A DNA stretch of 64,000 bases from Stratiolaelaps scimitus (GCA_019614645.1 JABWDB010000004.1:3968001-4032000), one strand, 5' to 3'. Counted from the stretch's first letter, positions 38,968 through 50,691 are shown. Numbers and translations are program-made. Notes: generated by a model from the sequence alone, not told the origin.

Positions 38968-39146
38968 TGTAGTGTTGGTTGGTTGTTGATCAGCTGAACA
39001 TGGGGTAAACTGTGTATTGTCTTTGAGTTCCGTAAGTTAGTGTTCCGCACGTTATGATATACTGATGCACTGTACCAATAAACATTCCCACGAGGACCAT
39101 GCGTGACATAAGACATGCCTTGTCTTCAATATAGCAAAATACTATA
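38968..39146 (+). repeat. 3' LTR of the Ty3/gypsy element
   Basis: It is 179 bp and identical by eye to 33994-34172. The AATAAA at 39077-39082 is the probable polyadenylation signal of the element. ATAGG follows at 39147-39151. Confidence 0.95.
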
Positions 39147-39151
39147 ATAGG

Positions 39152-41600
39152 GTTGTGTAAAAAGCGAATTAGGAGAGGACGGAGAGTGAGCGGACCCTTC
39201 AGCCGTAAATGAAAGTCCATATCGTCACCGTAACTCTGAACGATACCAGTACGTTGGACTTCACGTCGATTTCGAAGGAAGGGAAGAGAGTCTTGTAGGA
39301 GAGAAATACCTGGTTGACTAGCCGTGTTATGAAACGTTATCCCATAAACATCAACTCGTTATATCTTATAGCGCTACATACATGTTAAGTAATCAGGTAT
39401 CAAAAGTTGATTCAAGCGGCAACTTGAGCATGCTACTAATTGAGATGGCGGCATTTCTGAATTACCAGTTACAACTATTTTTGATGTTTTGAGCTGACCC
39501 TCAGCCGTTCCCCTATCTGACAGGCCTCAGCATTTAAACTTTTTAGGTATTACTATGAAGACCAGGTTACTACTCGTCCAGTAATCAATGTCGATATATT
39601 CCATTGCAATACGCTGTAATACAACGCTATCCACTGCTCGACTATGAATGGTCGAACGTACGAACGTAAGCGTGGCGAATTATTTATGACCAGAACTTTA
39701 ACATCTGTAAAATACAACAAACAGATCTAATCATAGCCACGTGTGTAACACAACGGTTTAGAGCGGCTCTAACAAACAAAATGGGGAACAGGTAGACGGT
39801 CGGGGTGGTTCGATTCGACGTCTTCCTCGACGCTTTGACGTTGGTCCCGCCCAACGGCAGTTCTTCTTCGTTCGTGCGAGTATTTCTTTCCAGTGTCCGC
39901 AAGCACATAATCAAAGATTTCGCCCTCGTCACCAAAACACGTTCGATCAAAGTGGTTGGTAAAATTGTGTAGCACGACTCATTTCTCAGGACGCATTCAA
40001 TCGATTTGAAGATTGCCTACTGCCGGCGGTTCCATATCAGTACGCTGGTGTTCGATGCCCTACAATGGCCTACACGGGCCTGAACAGCACACAGGCAACG
40101 AATACAATGCCTTTGCTTGAGGAGGATAATCCCCCTTTGGCGGATCTTGTCTATCGACAGTTGGCTCTTGTTTAGTGAACTGATTTCCTTATTTTGTTAC
40201 AGTAGGGCGGCAACAGCGTTGTTCAGATCGTTCGTATGCGCTTACATTTAATGTTGTTCAGTTCGGGTTTCTCTGAAATTATTCGATTTCATGATCGTGA
40301 TACCGCTGACGGCGGTGATTTTTGACTCTGCTCGTCTAGTTGTTTTAAGTACGCGTGATGGCATGCGTCACAGTCGGTTAGGGATATAAGACGCTTTGGC
40401 TTGATAACGCGAATGAGATTGGAAAATTAAAACCGCTAAAGCGTTCAAATACAGAAGCCTTGTGTGGGATTTAGTTCTCGTTGACGGCAGCCCTTCTCGC
40501 ATCAGATGCGTCTCAGCACGGATCCGTATTATGGCATAAGTAACGAGAAACGCTCGGAGGAGAAATTCACACTCTCCTAAAGTTTCGGCAGGATTTGAGC
40601 CTCGATATCCGGCCTATGTATCCGGGTTGTGCACCTATGTATATATATATAAAAATAAATAAATATATATAGATATATATATATATATATATATGTACGA
40701 TCTAACTGATTGTGCGTAGCGGTGGGATCGGAGTACCTGGTGGCGTTAGTCTTTTAAATCCTCCCGGCGAAAAATGGACAATAAACATCAGGTTGCCATG
40801 CAGTGTACTCGAAAAACAAATCGAGTCATTAAAGTTTCACGATGATGCTATCGAAATTCTCTCGATCAACACCTATAGCACGATGTGGTGCCAGCTTCAT
40901 CTATTCGCGAATGCCACCACTGACCCTTGAACGTTGAGAGACGGTACAAGACTCTAGTTATCGGAGTCCAGCCCCTGTGAATACGCGTTCTCAGTCAGAG
41001 ACCGCTTGACCAAGGAATGATGGCCGCACCGTATCCTCACACCGGTTTCTATTGTATGGATCATATTGAGCGCTAAATGGACAGAATCATGAGCATCAAT
41101 GTTTAGTCAACGTCGTCTAGATAATACTTATCGCACAGCTTTGTCATACATATCTAGTAAATAGATGTCTACACACACACAACTAGCGACCTTCTTCGCT
41201 ACAATCTACTTTCTAATTCGACCAGCGATCCGTTATTCTCCATCGAGCGCAAACGACAACCAAACTGATACATATACGTACCTATTTTTATTTATTTTTT
41301 TGTTGATTTTATTTTACAAGCAAAACCGGTTTGCCATCAACAGATAAATAGAGCTCAAAAGCCATTGCATCGCTTTCATCGCCTCAGTAGTTTCCGCGAG
41401 AGTTGAACATTCGATGCTGACCAGATCGACGTCGCCGCTACCTTCTGCTGGGTACCCTCCAGCAATCATTGGTCATCCACATAGCAATTGATGATGCGAC
41501 CATACAATCAAACGTTATTACAATACCAATCAGTACGTAATAGTAATAATAAAACGCCGTTGTTGTCCTAATATTGATAATAATAATAATCACATCCGGT
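39152..41600. other. Intergenic DNA after the LTR element
   Basis: No credible gene is visible. It contains a SINE 3' fragment (39493-39575), a complex TA-rich microsatellite at about 40640-40694, and a minus-strand B-box-like word at 40591-40601 that may mark a decayed tRNA-derived repeat. Confidence 0.4.
39493..39575 (-). repeat. tRNA-derived SINE, 3'-end fragment (copy D)
   Basis: In reverse complement this segment matches the 3' half of copy A: CATAGTAATACC, AAAGTTTAAATGCTGAGGCC, then AGGGGAACGGCTGAGGGTCA. The tRNA-like head is absent. Confidence 0.6.
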
Positions 41601-41644
41601 TATCGCTTCCCGCCATCCGAATCACAGAGCGCCATGCATCCATA

Positions 41645-41733
41645 ATGTGCCCATCCTCCATGGGGTTTTCGGGGAGCCACCTAGCGTCTTACATAATTGT
41701 GTCCATTTTGGCCTGCCCCGCCGTGCAGTCACA
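41645..41733 (+). CDS. Candidate first exon encoding a signal peptide
   Basis: An ATG at 41645 (or 41660) opens a frame whose translation, SHLASYIIVSILACPAVQS, has the polar-hydrophobic-small pattern of a signal peptide. A possible GT donor (gtatcg) at 41734 would leave a phase-2 end, which fits the acceptor and frame of the exon-like island at 48078. The sequence lies at the edge of a GC-rich island (about 41.6-42.8 kb), as do the first exons of the other genes. This is an inference from composition and splice signals only; the donor is weak. Confidence 0.2.
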
Positions 41734-43640
41734 GTATCGCTGCTGCCAGATGCTCATAATCGCGCAATAATTTCACAGAGCAGCAGCAGCAGCAACAACC
41801 ACCACCACCAAATAGCAAAACAAACCCATCACAACGCAATTGCCATAGCAATTGTGCACGGCTCTACCAACTGTCCGAGTGTAATGTCTACTACGACCAT
41901 TTTGTACCGTATGGGCCGGCCACATGTGCGAAAAACACGGGATGCAGCAGGATGTGAGCCAGGTGACAGGGAACTAGCGAGCAGTCAGTCGTCATACAAG
42001 CGCTCATTTCACCGCTAATTCGACCGCATTATTATCTACATATCGAATAACGCTAAACGCAATTGAATGCGTACGCAAGAGGTGGTCGAGAACCGTCCGA
42101 ATAGCGAAGACAGTCAGCTTGATTGGCTAATAATCCTCGCGAGAGAAGAACGCGCCCCCCAGCCGCTAAGAAGCGGCACGTAAACTGTCAGCGATCAGGT
42201 GGACGACACCACTGACTGCAGCCGACTACCGTCCGCCTTGCAATAACTGAATACGAATCGTCAATTCGTCTTGACGACCCGACATCCCGGGGCAACTCGA
42301 CGATTTTCCGTCCGTAGCCACCATAATAATAAAGACAAAAAGCCAACCCAAACGACGCGTCCATCACTAGCACTAGTACACAGCAGTAACTCACAATGAC
42401 CGGAATGAATCGTTCTTATTCGCTGTGTTTCCACCGATGCTCCGGTTGCTGCTGCTGCTGTTGTTGCAGCCGCCGCCGCCGCCGCCGGTTCGGGTTTCGT
42501 TGTGCGCCGCTGACGCCTGCCGGCCGCGCCGAAACCGTTGTAATTTGAAGATATCGCGGGGAAGCTGAGCAATGCCGAGGTAATCACAAATGCGCTTCTG
42601 CCCCGCAGTGCTGGTACGCCTTCACCTAATCGTCCGGTAGTCTGGCTTCACACGTGGACAGTAGTCGCGAAGTCGCCCAGATATTACAGGCAGGGATGAG
42701 TGTACTGCGTCGCGGTAGTCGCGGGCGAAGAGAAAAAGGCCACATTTTCTAAATGAGCACTCGCCTTCGAAGGAAACCGAAGCGTTTCCATCTTGGCCGG
42801 AAACTCGATTACATAGCAATATACTATATGTTGCTACTAGTTAATAATGATAAGTGCCTTGAGAACAATCATCATGGCCATAAATCTAATACGAATATGC
42901 TCCATGATATCTTCATGTATCGTCTCGTATAGAATAATAGGTAATAGATACCTCGGAACCAATATGTATATGTTATAGGAAGCTAGAGCAGTACACCTAA
43001 ACGTGTCCCATAAATATATTGGCGGGAATGATAGTACATTAGCTGCATCAGCATACGCGTTTTGTTTTTTATTATTACTATTATGATTATTAGAAACACT
43101 GAACAAAGCGGCAGTCCCAACTGGTCTTCTTCGTTTTCTCTGACAGTACATGATATCAATGTATATATTTATATAATATATAACAATTTATGAGGGTAAT
43201 GAAAAAAATGAAATGTAGGATGAGATGCATCGACCAATGGTGAACGTTTACGGTAGCGTTAGTTCCAAGGTCTATGGTTAACTTTAGTCTCCACTGGATC
43301 ACTGAGTTATAGCTACAGGCTGACATGTACTAGGGGTAGTTTCATGCTTAGGTCTATTTCAGATAGATCCTCGTTGAATTTCGCACAACATACTTGTCTA
43401 CATTTTGGTAAAATTAAAAAAAACGATGCCGCTACTGATGTCAGTTTGTTAATTAGTTGAATTTTCTTTTCATTCTTCCATTGAGCCCTTCGTCACAAAA
43501 ACGAAACCATCAACTGGCACCTTAATGCCATATCATTCAATATGCTAATTTTGAATCCCAGTCGCGTATCATACGATAAAAGGCAATAATTACAAAACTG
43601 AAACACATTTAAAGGGAAACTTCATACCACACCGGTATGG
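41734..43640. other. GC-rich island then AT-rich DNA, no confirmed gene
   Basis: At 41.8-42.7 kb there are CAG/CTG and CCG runs and open frames on both strands, with Ala or Asn/His runs and no domain. It may be a promoter-proximal region. From 42.8 kb the sequence is AT-rich, without an evident gene. Confidence 0.3.
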
Positions 43641-43925
43641 GTGGGCTGAACGCTTGATGGCCTAGTCGCATTCTGATGAGAGCATTGGGTTGGTAAATAA
43701 GAGTGACATATATAGCTCGAGTTCAAATCCAGACGCTTTGGAGAATCTTTGGACGTTTTTATCATTTTTGTTCATCTGCCGATTCTTGGCAGATGCGGTA
43801 AAGTAAAATAATATAGGCGACGTGCCCCCGAAAAATGTTCTCGTGGTAATTCCTAAAGATTCCTGATCCGCGGCGTGTCACATAACGCGGCTGAGACAGC
43901 TAACACTCAGCTCAAAGTCAGCTAG
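43641..43925 (+). repeat. tRNA-derived SINE, copy B
   Basis: The head carries an A-box-like TGGCCTAGTCG and a good B-box GAGTTCAAATCC. The body continues with AGACGCTTTGGAG, TTTATCAT, ATTCTTGGCAGATGCGG and a CTCAGCTCAAAGTCAGCT end, parallel to copy A at 31411. Similarity is clearer in the second half than in the head. Confidence 0.5.
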
Positions 43926-44872
43926 TTAGATTGACTTTCGAAGGTTGTTAATATAATCGCAAATAATATTATATCTAGCAAATAATCCTTAGGAATAATT
44001 CCTAATTATTGTATGTTCGAACACCAGAAGGATCAGATTTGTTTCACAACTATCTAGCATTCAAAGAACAAAAGCAAATAGCTGATAACAGTTCCCCCAA
44101 AACGCTACACCCTATTATGAGTTCCTCGTACACAGTGATTTTGTTGAGTATTAGTTCGTCCGCGCATCGTTCTTCTCGTGTACAAACCATGCCAGGTTCC
44201 GCTTTCACAATTTCGTTATGCTCACAGATAAGCGACAACGTTGTATAGAATAGACCACCGGAAGTAAACTATACCTGTCGAAGTGAAATACAGCCTTGAA
44301 TAATCGCTCGAGATTGGTTTGCTTCGTTTGTCCCGTCGCCTTGCTCCATGAAATAAGCTGATGAATATGCAATACATAGAAGCATACATACCGCTATAAA
44401 TTACAGTGGCGCTTTTTGTTTCCGCCGCCGCCGCCACCGCCACCAATCGTCTTCCGATAACCGAAACAACTTCGTATTTGCATATTTTGTGGGCATATGT
44501 CATTGCTACGACGACGTCTGCCTGAACGAGAACGCATCGATCATTTGCCATCCCCGATCTATCGGTGGTCTCTTTGTTCTGGAGAAAATAACAAAGGTGT
44601 CGATTTGGAGCCGTTTAATCGCCTTATTAAATTACATTCGTTGTTGTGTTGTGCCACCTCGCCTTAAGGCAAACAACACCGTATGGTTTGTGGCAAACTA
44701 TTCGATCACAACTATTATACATGCGTACTCTCGTTCGAAAAAAGATATCACATGATCACGCACAGCACAACGGCGTGCTACAAGTGAATATGATTCACTG
44801 GTAGACATGTCATTACGCAGATGAAAGCGATTGAGCGAATGAGAGAAAGAAAGAAAGAAAGATCTTTTGATT

Positions 44873-45050
44873 TCAATTCTGATGATCGGTAGCTCGTAAT
44901 AAATCATCATTGAGATTCACCATCTGCCACGAGTCGATCGTCTCACATCGGGCCTCATATCGCACCATTGCACCAGGTGGCGTACCATGCACAATGACTG
45001 GTACTGGCGGACGAAACGGTCTAGTATCACTGCCGTTGATAATTTTCGAT
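44873..45050 (-). CDS. Candidate terminal exon, minus strand
   Basis: The minus-strand frame encodes IEPSKIINGSDTRPFRPPVP, then VIVHGTPPGAMVRYEARC, and ends RATDHQN-stop at 44873. Codon pattern (frequent RNY) and mixed composition look coding, and a possible acceptor (cgatag) lies at the upstream edge. I do not recognise the family, and no start codon is present in this segment. The strand and boundaries are uncertain. Confidence 0.25.
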
Positions 45051-46178
45051 GGCTCTATCGTCGTTATTATTAATATCATTATCGTCAACACCGTCGCATG
45101 ATACCCCGTTAATGATGATGATGATCATTGTATGGACACATTGAACGGCCAATAGTGTGTCCATACATGTCCAATGGCGATATTCTCCTGCATCGAAATT
45201 CTCCACGATATATATATATATGTGTCATTTGTAGCGAACGCGGAATGATCATATTATGTGATAGCGTATCGGCGGTATCAGACAACTATTTATTTATGAA
45301 GACATCTCTTCACAACTTGATCAGTTTATGATGCCTATACATAAAATACATCTGTTTCCATCTCTCTCTCTCTCTCCATCTTGGGCTGTTCCTGGCTAAG
45401 CTGGCACAAATCAATGCTCTATATAAGCAATATTTCGAAACAATTCTACGCCCGCCGAGATAACCTTTTGATTTTTAGTCAATATAAAAATGTATATTTA
45501 CATAGCAAAAAGCCGAAGACGAAATTTTTACAGGATGTTACCTCCGAAAACGTTCAACGTGTGTTGCCTTCTACCTGTGGTCTTCATCGACCTAGCCTAT
45601 TCACTTTCACTAGAGATCTCATGAGGCAAATACCTCCGCAGTTTTAAAATTTTAAGTATATTTCTGATGGAACACGGGGTGAGACCAATTTTCGAATATA
45701 TAATATTATTATATCCATCGAATGCAATGATATCCACGATAGTAAAAGAGTTGTTATCAATAAATGAAATCATTTGAAGCGTCACAGCGAACAGTCTCAG
45801 CGCAACAGGGTCACCAAAAGCTGAATCTCACATATGTGGTTTGAATCTTCGGGACGGCATCTCTCTGCCCCGCCCTCGCATTGGGGATCATCTTTTGTAT
45901 ATGTTGTATATATGCATGTTGTGTTTGTCGGCTTCCAGGTCTTCTTTGTTGCCTTTGCATTATGTATTGCATATATTTCTTAAAGCATAAAATGGTATTC
46001 GTTTTACGAGAGCAGTTTACGTGACGCTTCGCTCTGCATGAATAAAGCTGCGTTACAGCGTGTGAGTGTGAGAGGGACGTTCGTTTTTCGAGGCGGACCC
46101 TGCGTGTATCGTATCACACGCTTTACTTGTATACAGCAGGTTCATACTGGTCTTCTCGCTACCTTTTTTATTAATCAG

Positions 46179-46399
46179 ATAAGTTAATTGCAATTGTGTC
46201 AATGGTGTTTATTGGCACTTGCCCAAAGCATGGCCGGTCACGAACCCGCTCAACTCGAGATGACAATTGCGGTTTACTCGCCACTACCAGTTCTCGTCAC
46301 CATCCGCCTCTCGTCTCTCGCTACACCGAAATTGACCCGTGGACATATGATGAAGTACGTGCAGCTCGTTGGTTCACACCAGCGATTCGTATAGGCTAA
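46179..46399 (+). CDS. Candidate exon, plus strand
   Basis: A strong acceptor (pyrimidine-rich tract ending aatcag at 46178) precedes a frame reading KLIAIVSMVFIGTC, then RYTEIDPWTYDE, which could stop at 46397-46399 or be spliced at a gtacgt donor (46355). An overlapping second frame is also open, so the reading frame is not certain. No family was recognised; the KLxAIVSMVFxG segment loosely recalls the KLALAFLAGMVFG block of the gene at 58873. Confidence 0.2.
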
Positions 46400-46974
46400 A
46401 TCGGCGTTGTCAATTAGGCGGTGGGAACGATCGCGTTTAGCGTACGCCGAATATTTATTATGCTCCTGATAACAAAATAATCATACTAGCAATAATCGTA
46501 ATAATAATAATGATGATAGAATACGAGGCGGCCACTGCACGTGCTGCCAGTGATTGTGCTACTCAGAACTGATCGACCGACCACGAACCGATCCCCGCCG
46601 ATGTATCACCGTGCGTTTTTCCGGTCTGCTGATACAGCTGCCGCCGTGGCGAGACTTCGGCATGGCTTCATCGGAGTAGTAATAGTTATTTCCTCCGGCA
46701 GCAGGTACAAAAGAACAGGGTTTACCAGTTTACCATTGTCGCGTCGTCAAACGACGTAATGCTGATGCGCCGCTCTGCCGGAACAATCACGTTGCGTATT
46801 CGCCCAGAGAGCTGATCCCAACTATAACTAGTGCTAACTAATAGCAAATGGGCACTATACGCTGGGGCGGTAACGGCGATATATTTTTGACGTTGTTTTT
46901 GACATAATTTACAAAAATTTGGCATAGAAATTATACCGATGGTAATTCCTTTGCTGGCTGCATGTTTTGGATTC

Positions 46975-47154
46975 GGAGAACATAGGGGTGTGAAGTATAA
47001 TATCATCGTTGATAGGGGTGACGATATCGATCACGCACGTAGGTTCATTTCGGTCAAATTTCATGAGAGTGTTTATTATCTCAGAGCGTGAGTCCACGAC
47101 GAAGAACACTCTGTGCGGCAGTGATATCCTGCTCTGGAAACTTCGAGTTGTCAT
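46975..47154 (-). CDS. Candidate internal exon, minus strand
   Basis: The minus strand encodes RVFFVVDSRSEIINTL, then RNEPTCVIDIVTPINDDIIL and HTPMF, following an acceptor-like tttccag. A second minus-strand stretch at about 46730-46820 (GRIRNVIVPAERRISITSF, then a gtaaac donor-like site) lies downstream in the same direction. Together with 44873-45050 these could be parts of one minus-strand gene, but joining phases were not established. Confidence 0.2.
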
Positions 47155-47441
47155 GCATCCGTTGTGACCGTGAATCTCTCATATTAAAGTTGTCGCTTAT
47201 TGGGGCAATATAGCATGTGAGAACCTACCGCTGCGGCCAACTTGGTTCAATGGTAGACAAATTACAAAGAGAATTGTCATGATCGGATACCGCCCCTTGT
47301 GTGCGATTGTGAGCCCCCTGTTTGCCGTGCTCTTTCAATACTGTCCTTCCTAAAGGGGTTGGCATCACCACGACTCGTTGCCAATGTAGGCGATCATGAT
47401 GGAGCATCCAACAGGAGCTACATAGACGCAGATGACACCGA

Positions 47442-47450
47442 CTAATATTT

Positions 47451-47498
<48 letters not shown>
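47442..47498. repeat. (TA)n microsatellite
   Basis: About 50 bases of nearly uninterrupted TA units with two short interruptions. Confidence 0.9.
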
Positions 47499-47500
<2 letters not shown>

Positions 47501-47804
47501 TCGTTGATGACCTGAATGGGTGAACAAAAAGCGAAAATGTATAGTGATTGGTGGTGTGGTAAGCACTGGCCGGATGTTGCTTTTTGATGAAGTGATCTGT
47601 AATCGTCAAATCTATCAAAGATTTGATGATCAATACGTAAGAGGCAGCAAATGAACCCTTAACTATCGCCAATTTCAGACAAAACAACAGCGACTCCATG
47701 CGCCACTCGAGCTCGCATTGTGTGCTTGTGTTTAATGTATATGGTACAACTTCTTTCGGCATTGCTGCATAAGACGGACCTCTTAAACGCATATGTCCGA
47801 CGAT

Positions 47805-47872
47805 GGGAATCGAATCCGTGCACCTACGTGTCCCCTCCGGTTACAAGGCGCACTCAAATACACGATCAGGCC
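47805..47872 (-). repeat. tRNA-like SINE head, minus strand
   Basis: The minus strand has an A-box TGGCCTGATCG (47862-47872) and a B-box GGATTCGATTCCC (47805-47817) about 56 bases apart. The flanks do not form an acceptor stem, so this is a tRNA-derived repeat or tRNA pseudogene rather than a working tRNA. Confidence 0.4.
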
Positions 47873-48077
47873 ACCGGACTCGACCGGCAAGGGGACGACC
47901 CTGGACTATCTGATGTGTATATGCATAGTTCTTTGGATCTATTTTATATGTGTTCAATTACTGGGAAACATAAGTCAAATGCTCTTCCTATCTCGATCAT
48001 TGTATTAGCTAGCATAACGAATGATTGCAGACGTTCGTGACTTGTGTAGAGGTTTAATGTGTTTTTCGCCATTTTAG

Positions 48078-48231
48078 CCAAGTGAGCGGGACCACAACTC
48101 CGTTCAGATACTTCTTCGAGCGGAAACGATTCGCAATGTACGCTTGGCTCCTCGACAAGCGCTTCCCGTCGGAAACAAATGACTCAGGCTATACTCACTC
48201 ATTCACTAGCACACACACACACACACAATGA
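48078..48231 (+). CDS. Candidate exon resembling the secreted-protein motif
   Basis: After a good acceptor (gtttttcgccattttag) one frame reads TTTPFRYFFERKRFAMYAWL, then LDKRFPSETNDSG, and runs through a (CA)n tract to TGA at 48229-48231. Codon choice (TTC, TAC, GAG, CTC, GAC, AAG) is strongly coding-like. The Phe-basic-hydrophobic block loosely resembles FKKKEKLALAFLAG of the genes at 23903 and 58873. A second frame is also open for 34 codons. No convincing donor follows, so this could be a terminal exon or a relic. Confidence 0.25.
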
Positions 48232-48982
48232 CATAAGGCCACTGGGACACGAACGGTGGCCCAGTAGACCAAGCCGTTGGGACAGCTACCCTGGAAAAAA
48301 ACCGAACGATTGTTCCCAACCACTCCGATTCGGGGGCTGTTCTGCGTTCGGGATTGCGATCAAATAGCCATCACCTTCTCATCCGTTCACGGTCGCTTCT
48401 TCGAACCGTCAGCAGAAGAAAATGGCGACAGAAACCCTCATCATTCAGTATCACCCCACCCCCCCTTACACCGTCACCATTTGACCACAATCCCTTGGCA
48501 GTGATTACGGACGGCGGCCAGCAGCTCTCTCGCTCAACAAGACAAGGGTAACATCTGCGCCCCAACCAGTGCTGAGGCTGAAGTATTATACTAAGTTCGT
48601 TGCTCGAGCGTTGGTGGTCGGTTTCGGCGGGCTCATGGTGTCCCTTGGCTTTAGAAGTAGCGATAAGAAATCCCGACTAACAAGACAGGGATCGCGGCTA
48701 GCGATCGCCAAGAATAGATATGTGTACCTAAAGATTTGCTACTTTTCTTTGTATCATATTATATTATGTGGTAGCTGAAAGGTCGAATGATTGAGTCGTT
48801 CAAGCATTTGTTCCTTGTTTTTGTCAAACGATTTTTATCATAGTTACCGTTTTGATTTTGAGTGCGTGTGCTTGTTGCTGTTGCCATCTCTGTTATTGTT
48901 GTTATCGTCGTGTCGCATTACGCCGCGGATAGGCTGTCGTGGTAGCGGGAAATTGCCAAAAGTGTCTCACCGTTTGGGTGGA

Positions 48983-49050
48983 AGGGCGATGGCGTGGAGG
49001 TAGCGCCGATGACTTGAAACCCCACGGTCTCCGGTTCGAATCCAGCAGGA
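48983..49050 (+). repeat. tRNA-like SINE head, plus strand
   Basis: A-box TGGCGTGGAGG (48990-49000) and a perfect B-box GGTTCGAATCC (49033-49043) are spaced as in a tRNA, and the D-arm can pair (GGCG with CGCC). The T-arm and anticodon arms cannot form normal stems. It is a tRNA-derived repeat or decayed tRNA gene rather than a functional tRNA. Confidence 0.5.
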
Positions 49051-49416
49051 CACATATGATGCACAACGAAAGTTATTCCGAACTCAGACATCGAGGGTAA
49101 ACGAAAAAGAAGGCGCTCGTAAGTCGAACATGTTACAGTCGAGTTTGTGTCGGTGTATACTGTATCCCACTGGGTAGTGTCATTTCTCTATGCTGGTATT
49201 GCTGCTTCCGATGCTACGATACAAATGTGCGTTCTTTTGTATAATACTTTCGTCCAAACGTAGTTCGCAGCCTCGTTCGCCGTCGAACGAATTGAAAACA
49301 TTTGCAATACAGCGCTTGTCAGGAAAACCATCGCATGTCAGAAAACACTTGATCCTATGCTGGAGCTCGATGAGTTACGGAGGAGCGAGCATGTTTTCTT
49401 TTCAACATTTTCCCAG

Positions 49417-49523
49417 TCCCCACGTCAGATTGGGTGAACAACGCCAATTCAGGCCGTGAGCCTAGCTTCTACGGCTGGCCTCAAACGTGGCCAATCGCTT
49501 CCGCCACAGTACCACAACGACAA
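49417..49523 (+). CDS. Candidate internal exon, Trp/Pro-rich
   Basis: A textbook acceptor (ttttcttttcaacattttcccag) and a consensus donor (gtaagt at 49524) flank 107 bases. Of the three frames only one is open throughout, reading PTSDWVNNANSGREPSFYGW then PQTWPIASATVPQRQ. The Trp/Pro-rich part recalls the segment following the FKK block in the two secreted-protein genes. It needs one base from a preceding exon and ends in phase 0. A following coding-like stretch at 49.67-49.89 kb (RIDYRHMHYVHPYDDGTAPE, then ITVDHNRLYDSFGHLNVIF) is in a frame that does not join it directly. Confidence 0.3.
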
Positions 49524-50691
49524 GTAAGTCATCTTTGAAGATGGAACACGATACGACACAGAGGAGCTATTGCACAACACCACCACTAAAGCAGAGCATT
49601 GGCGAGCATACAATTTGTTCATTTGTTCCTCGTTCTTCTCAGGCACCAGCCTACATCGTTGCGCTGATTTCGCCCGTGGTACCCTGTAGCTCGACGCATC
49701 GACTACCGCCACATGCATTATGTGCATCCATATGACGACGGAACTGCTCCGGAAACTATCACGGTCGACCACAATAGGCTCTACGATAGCTTTGGCCATT
49801 TGAATGTCATCTTCGCCGACATAACACGAACTACGCTCATAGTGACGATGTTGCTAAATGAAAGATGCGCGTACCATGGCGAGCTTTAGATGCGCAAGTT
49901 TGTCCCTATCTCGTAACATTAACGTGGTCTCAGCGATTACCCTTGTGGATAGGATCACACTTGTTTTTGACTAATGATGTAGTGTGCCCCCCAGCGGCAG
50001 ACGTCGGTGACATCTGTGGCTAGATGAAATGCAGAGACCGCGAGCTTTGTAGTGGTTGTCACTGCAGCCGCTTATGACGCAATAATGATGATATCATGAG
50101 GATGGCTGCGTTTCGCGACACAACTTGACTCATAGCTTTTCTTGCTTCCATAGACCGAATGGCGTTTCGACAAAACTGACGTACAGAACGACGGTGATTC
50201 AAAATCTCAGTGGTAGAAAGAACATCACTTGACGCCATCTTCGCTCCACGTACGTCAATTAGCAGCATGAACGAACAGGTTTCATTAGGATCATAAGCTG
50301 TCATTGCGTAACATCGAGGGGTGGAGGGGACGACATGCGTACACGCTCAATACGCGCGAAGTGGTCATCGTTTTGGGAAATGTGCTTAATCCTTACAATA
50401 TTCACTTCGAGGATAATCATCTATTTATGAGAAACAACTCGTAACAGTACCCACTGCGTCTATTGCGGCTATTAAAGGTGTGGTATCACTTATGGCGTTA
50501 GCACATGTTATATCGTTTGTTGGGGTCTTCGCGGGCACGGGAGAGTCTAACATTTTCGCGAATTCGAAACCCGGAATTGAAGATAATGTGAAATCTTTGC
50601 AGCATGCAAGAACAACAGTGACGTAACTCTTTGTACCTTGCGGTAAAAAAAAAGTTCACATGTAAGTGACTTAACATTGTTTCAGCTGACT

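Larger units (their letters stand above)
33994..39146 (+). mobile_element. Complete Ty3/gypsy (Metaviridae-type) LTR retrotransposon, 5153 bp
   Basis: Two 179-bp LTRs that read identically by eye flank a primer-binding site, a single long Gag-Pol frame and a polypurine tract. The insertion is bracketed by a perfect 5-bp target-site duplication, ATAGG (33989-33993 and 39147-39151). Pol order is protease, reverse transcriptase, RNase H, integrase, which defines Ty3/gypsy rather than Ty1/copia. No envelope-like frame is present. Identical LTRs and an unbroken frame imply a very recent insertion that may still be capable of movement. The LTRs begin TG but end TA rather than the usual CA. Confidence 0.97.

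Noticed and set aside
47805..47872. Functional tRNA gene on the minus strand
   Set aside because: A and B boxes are present, but the acceptor and T stems cannot pair, so it is listed as a tRNA-like repeat.
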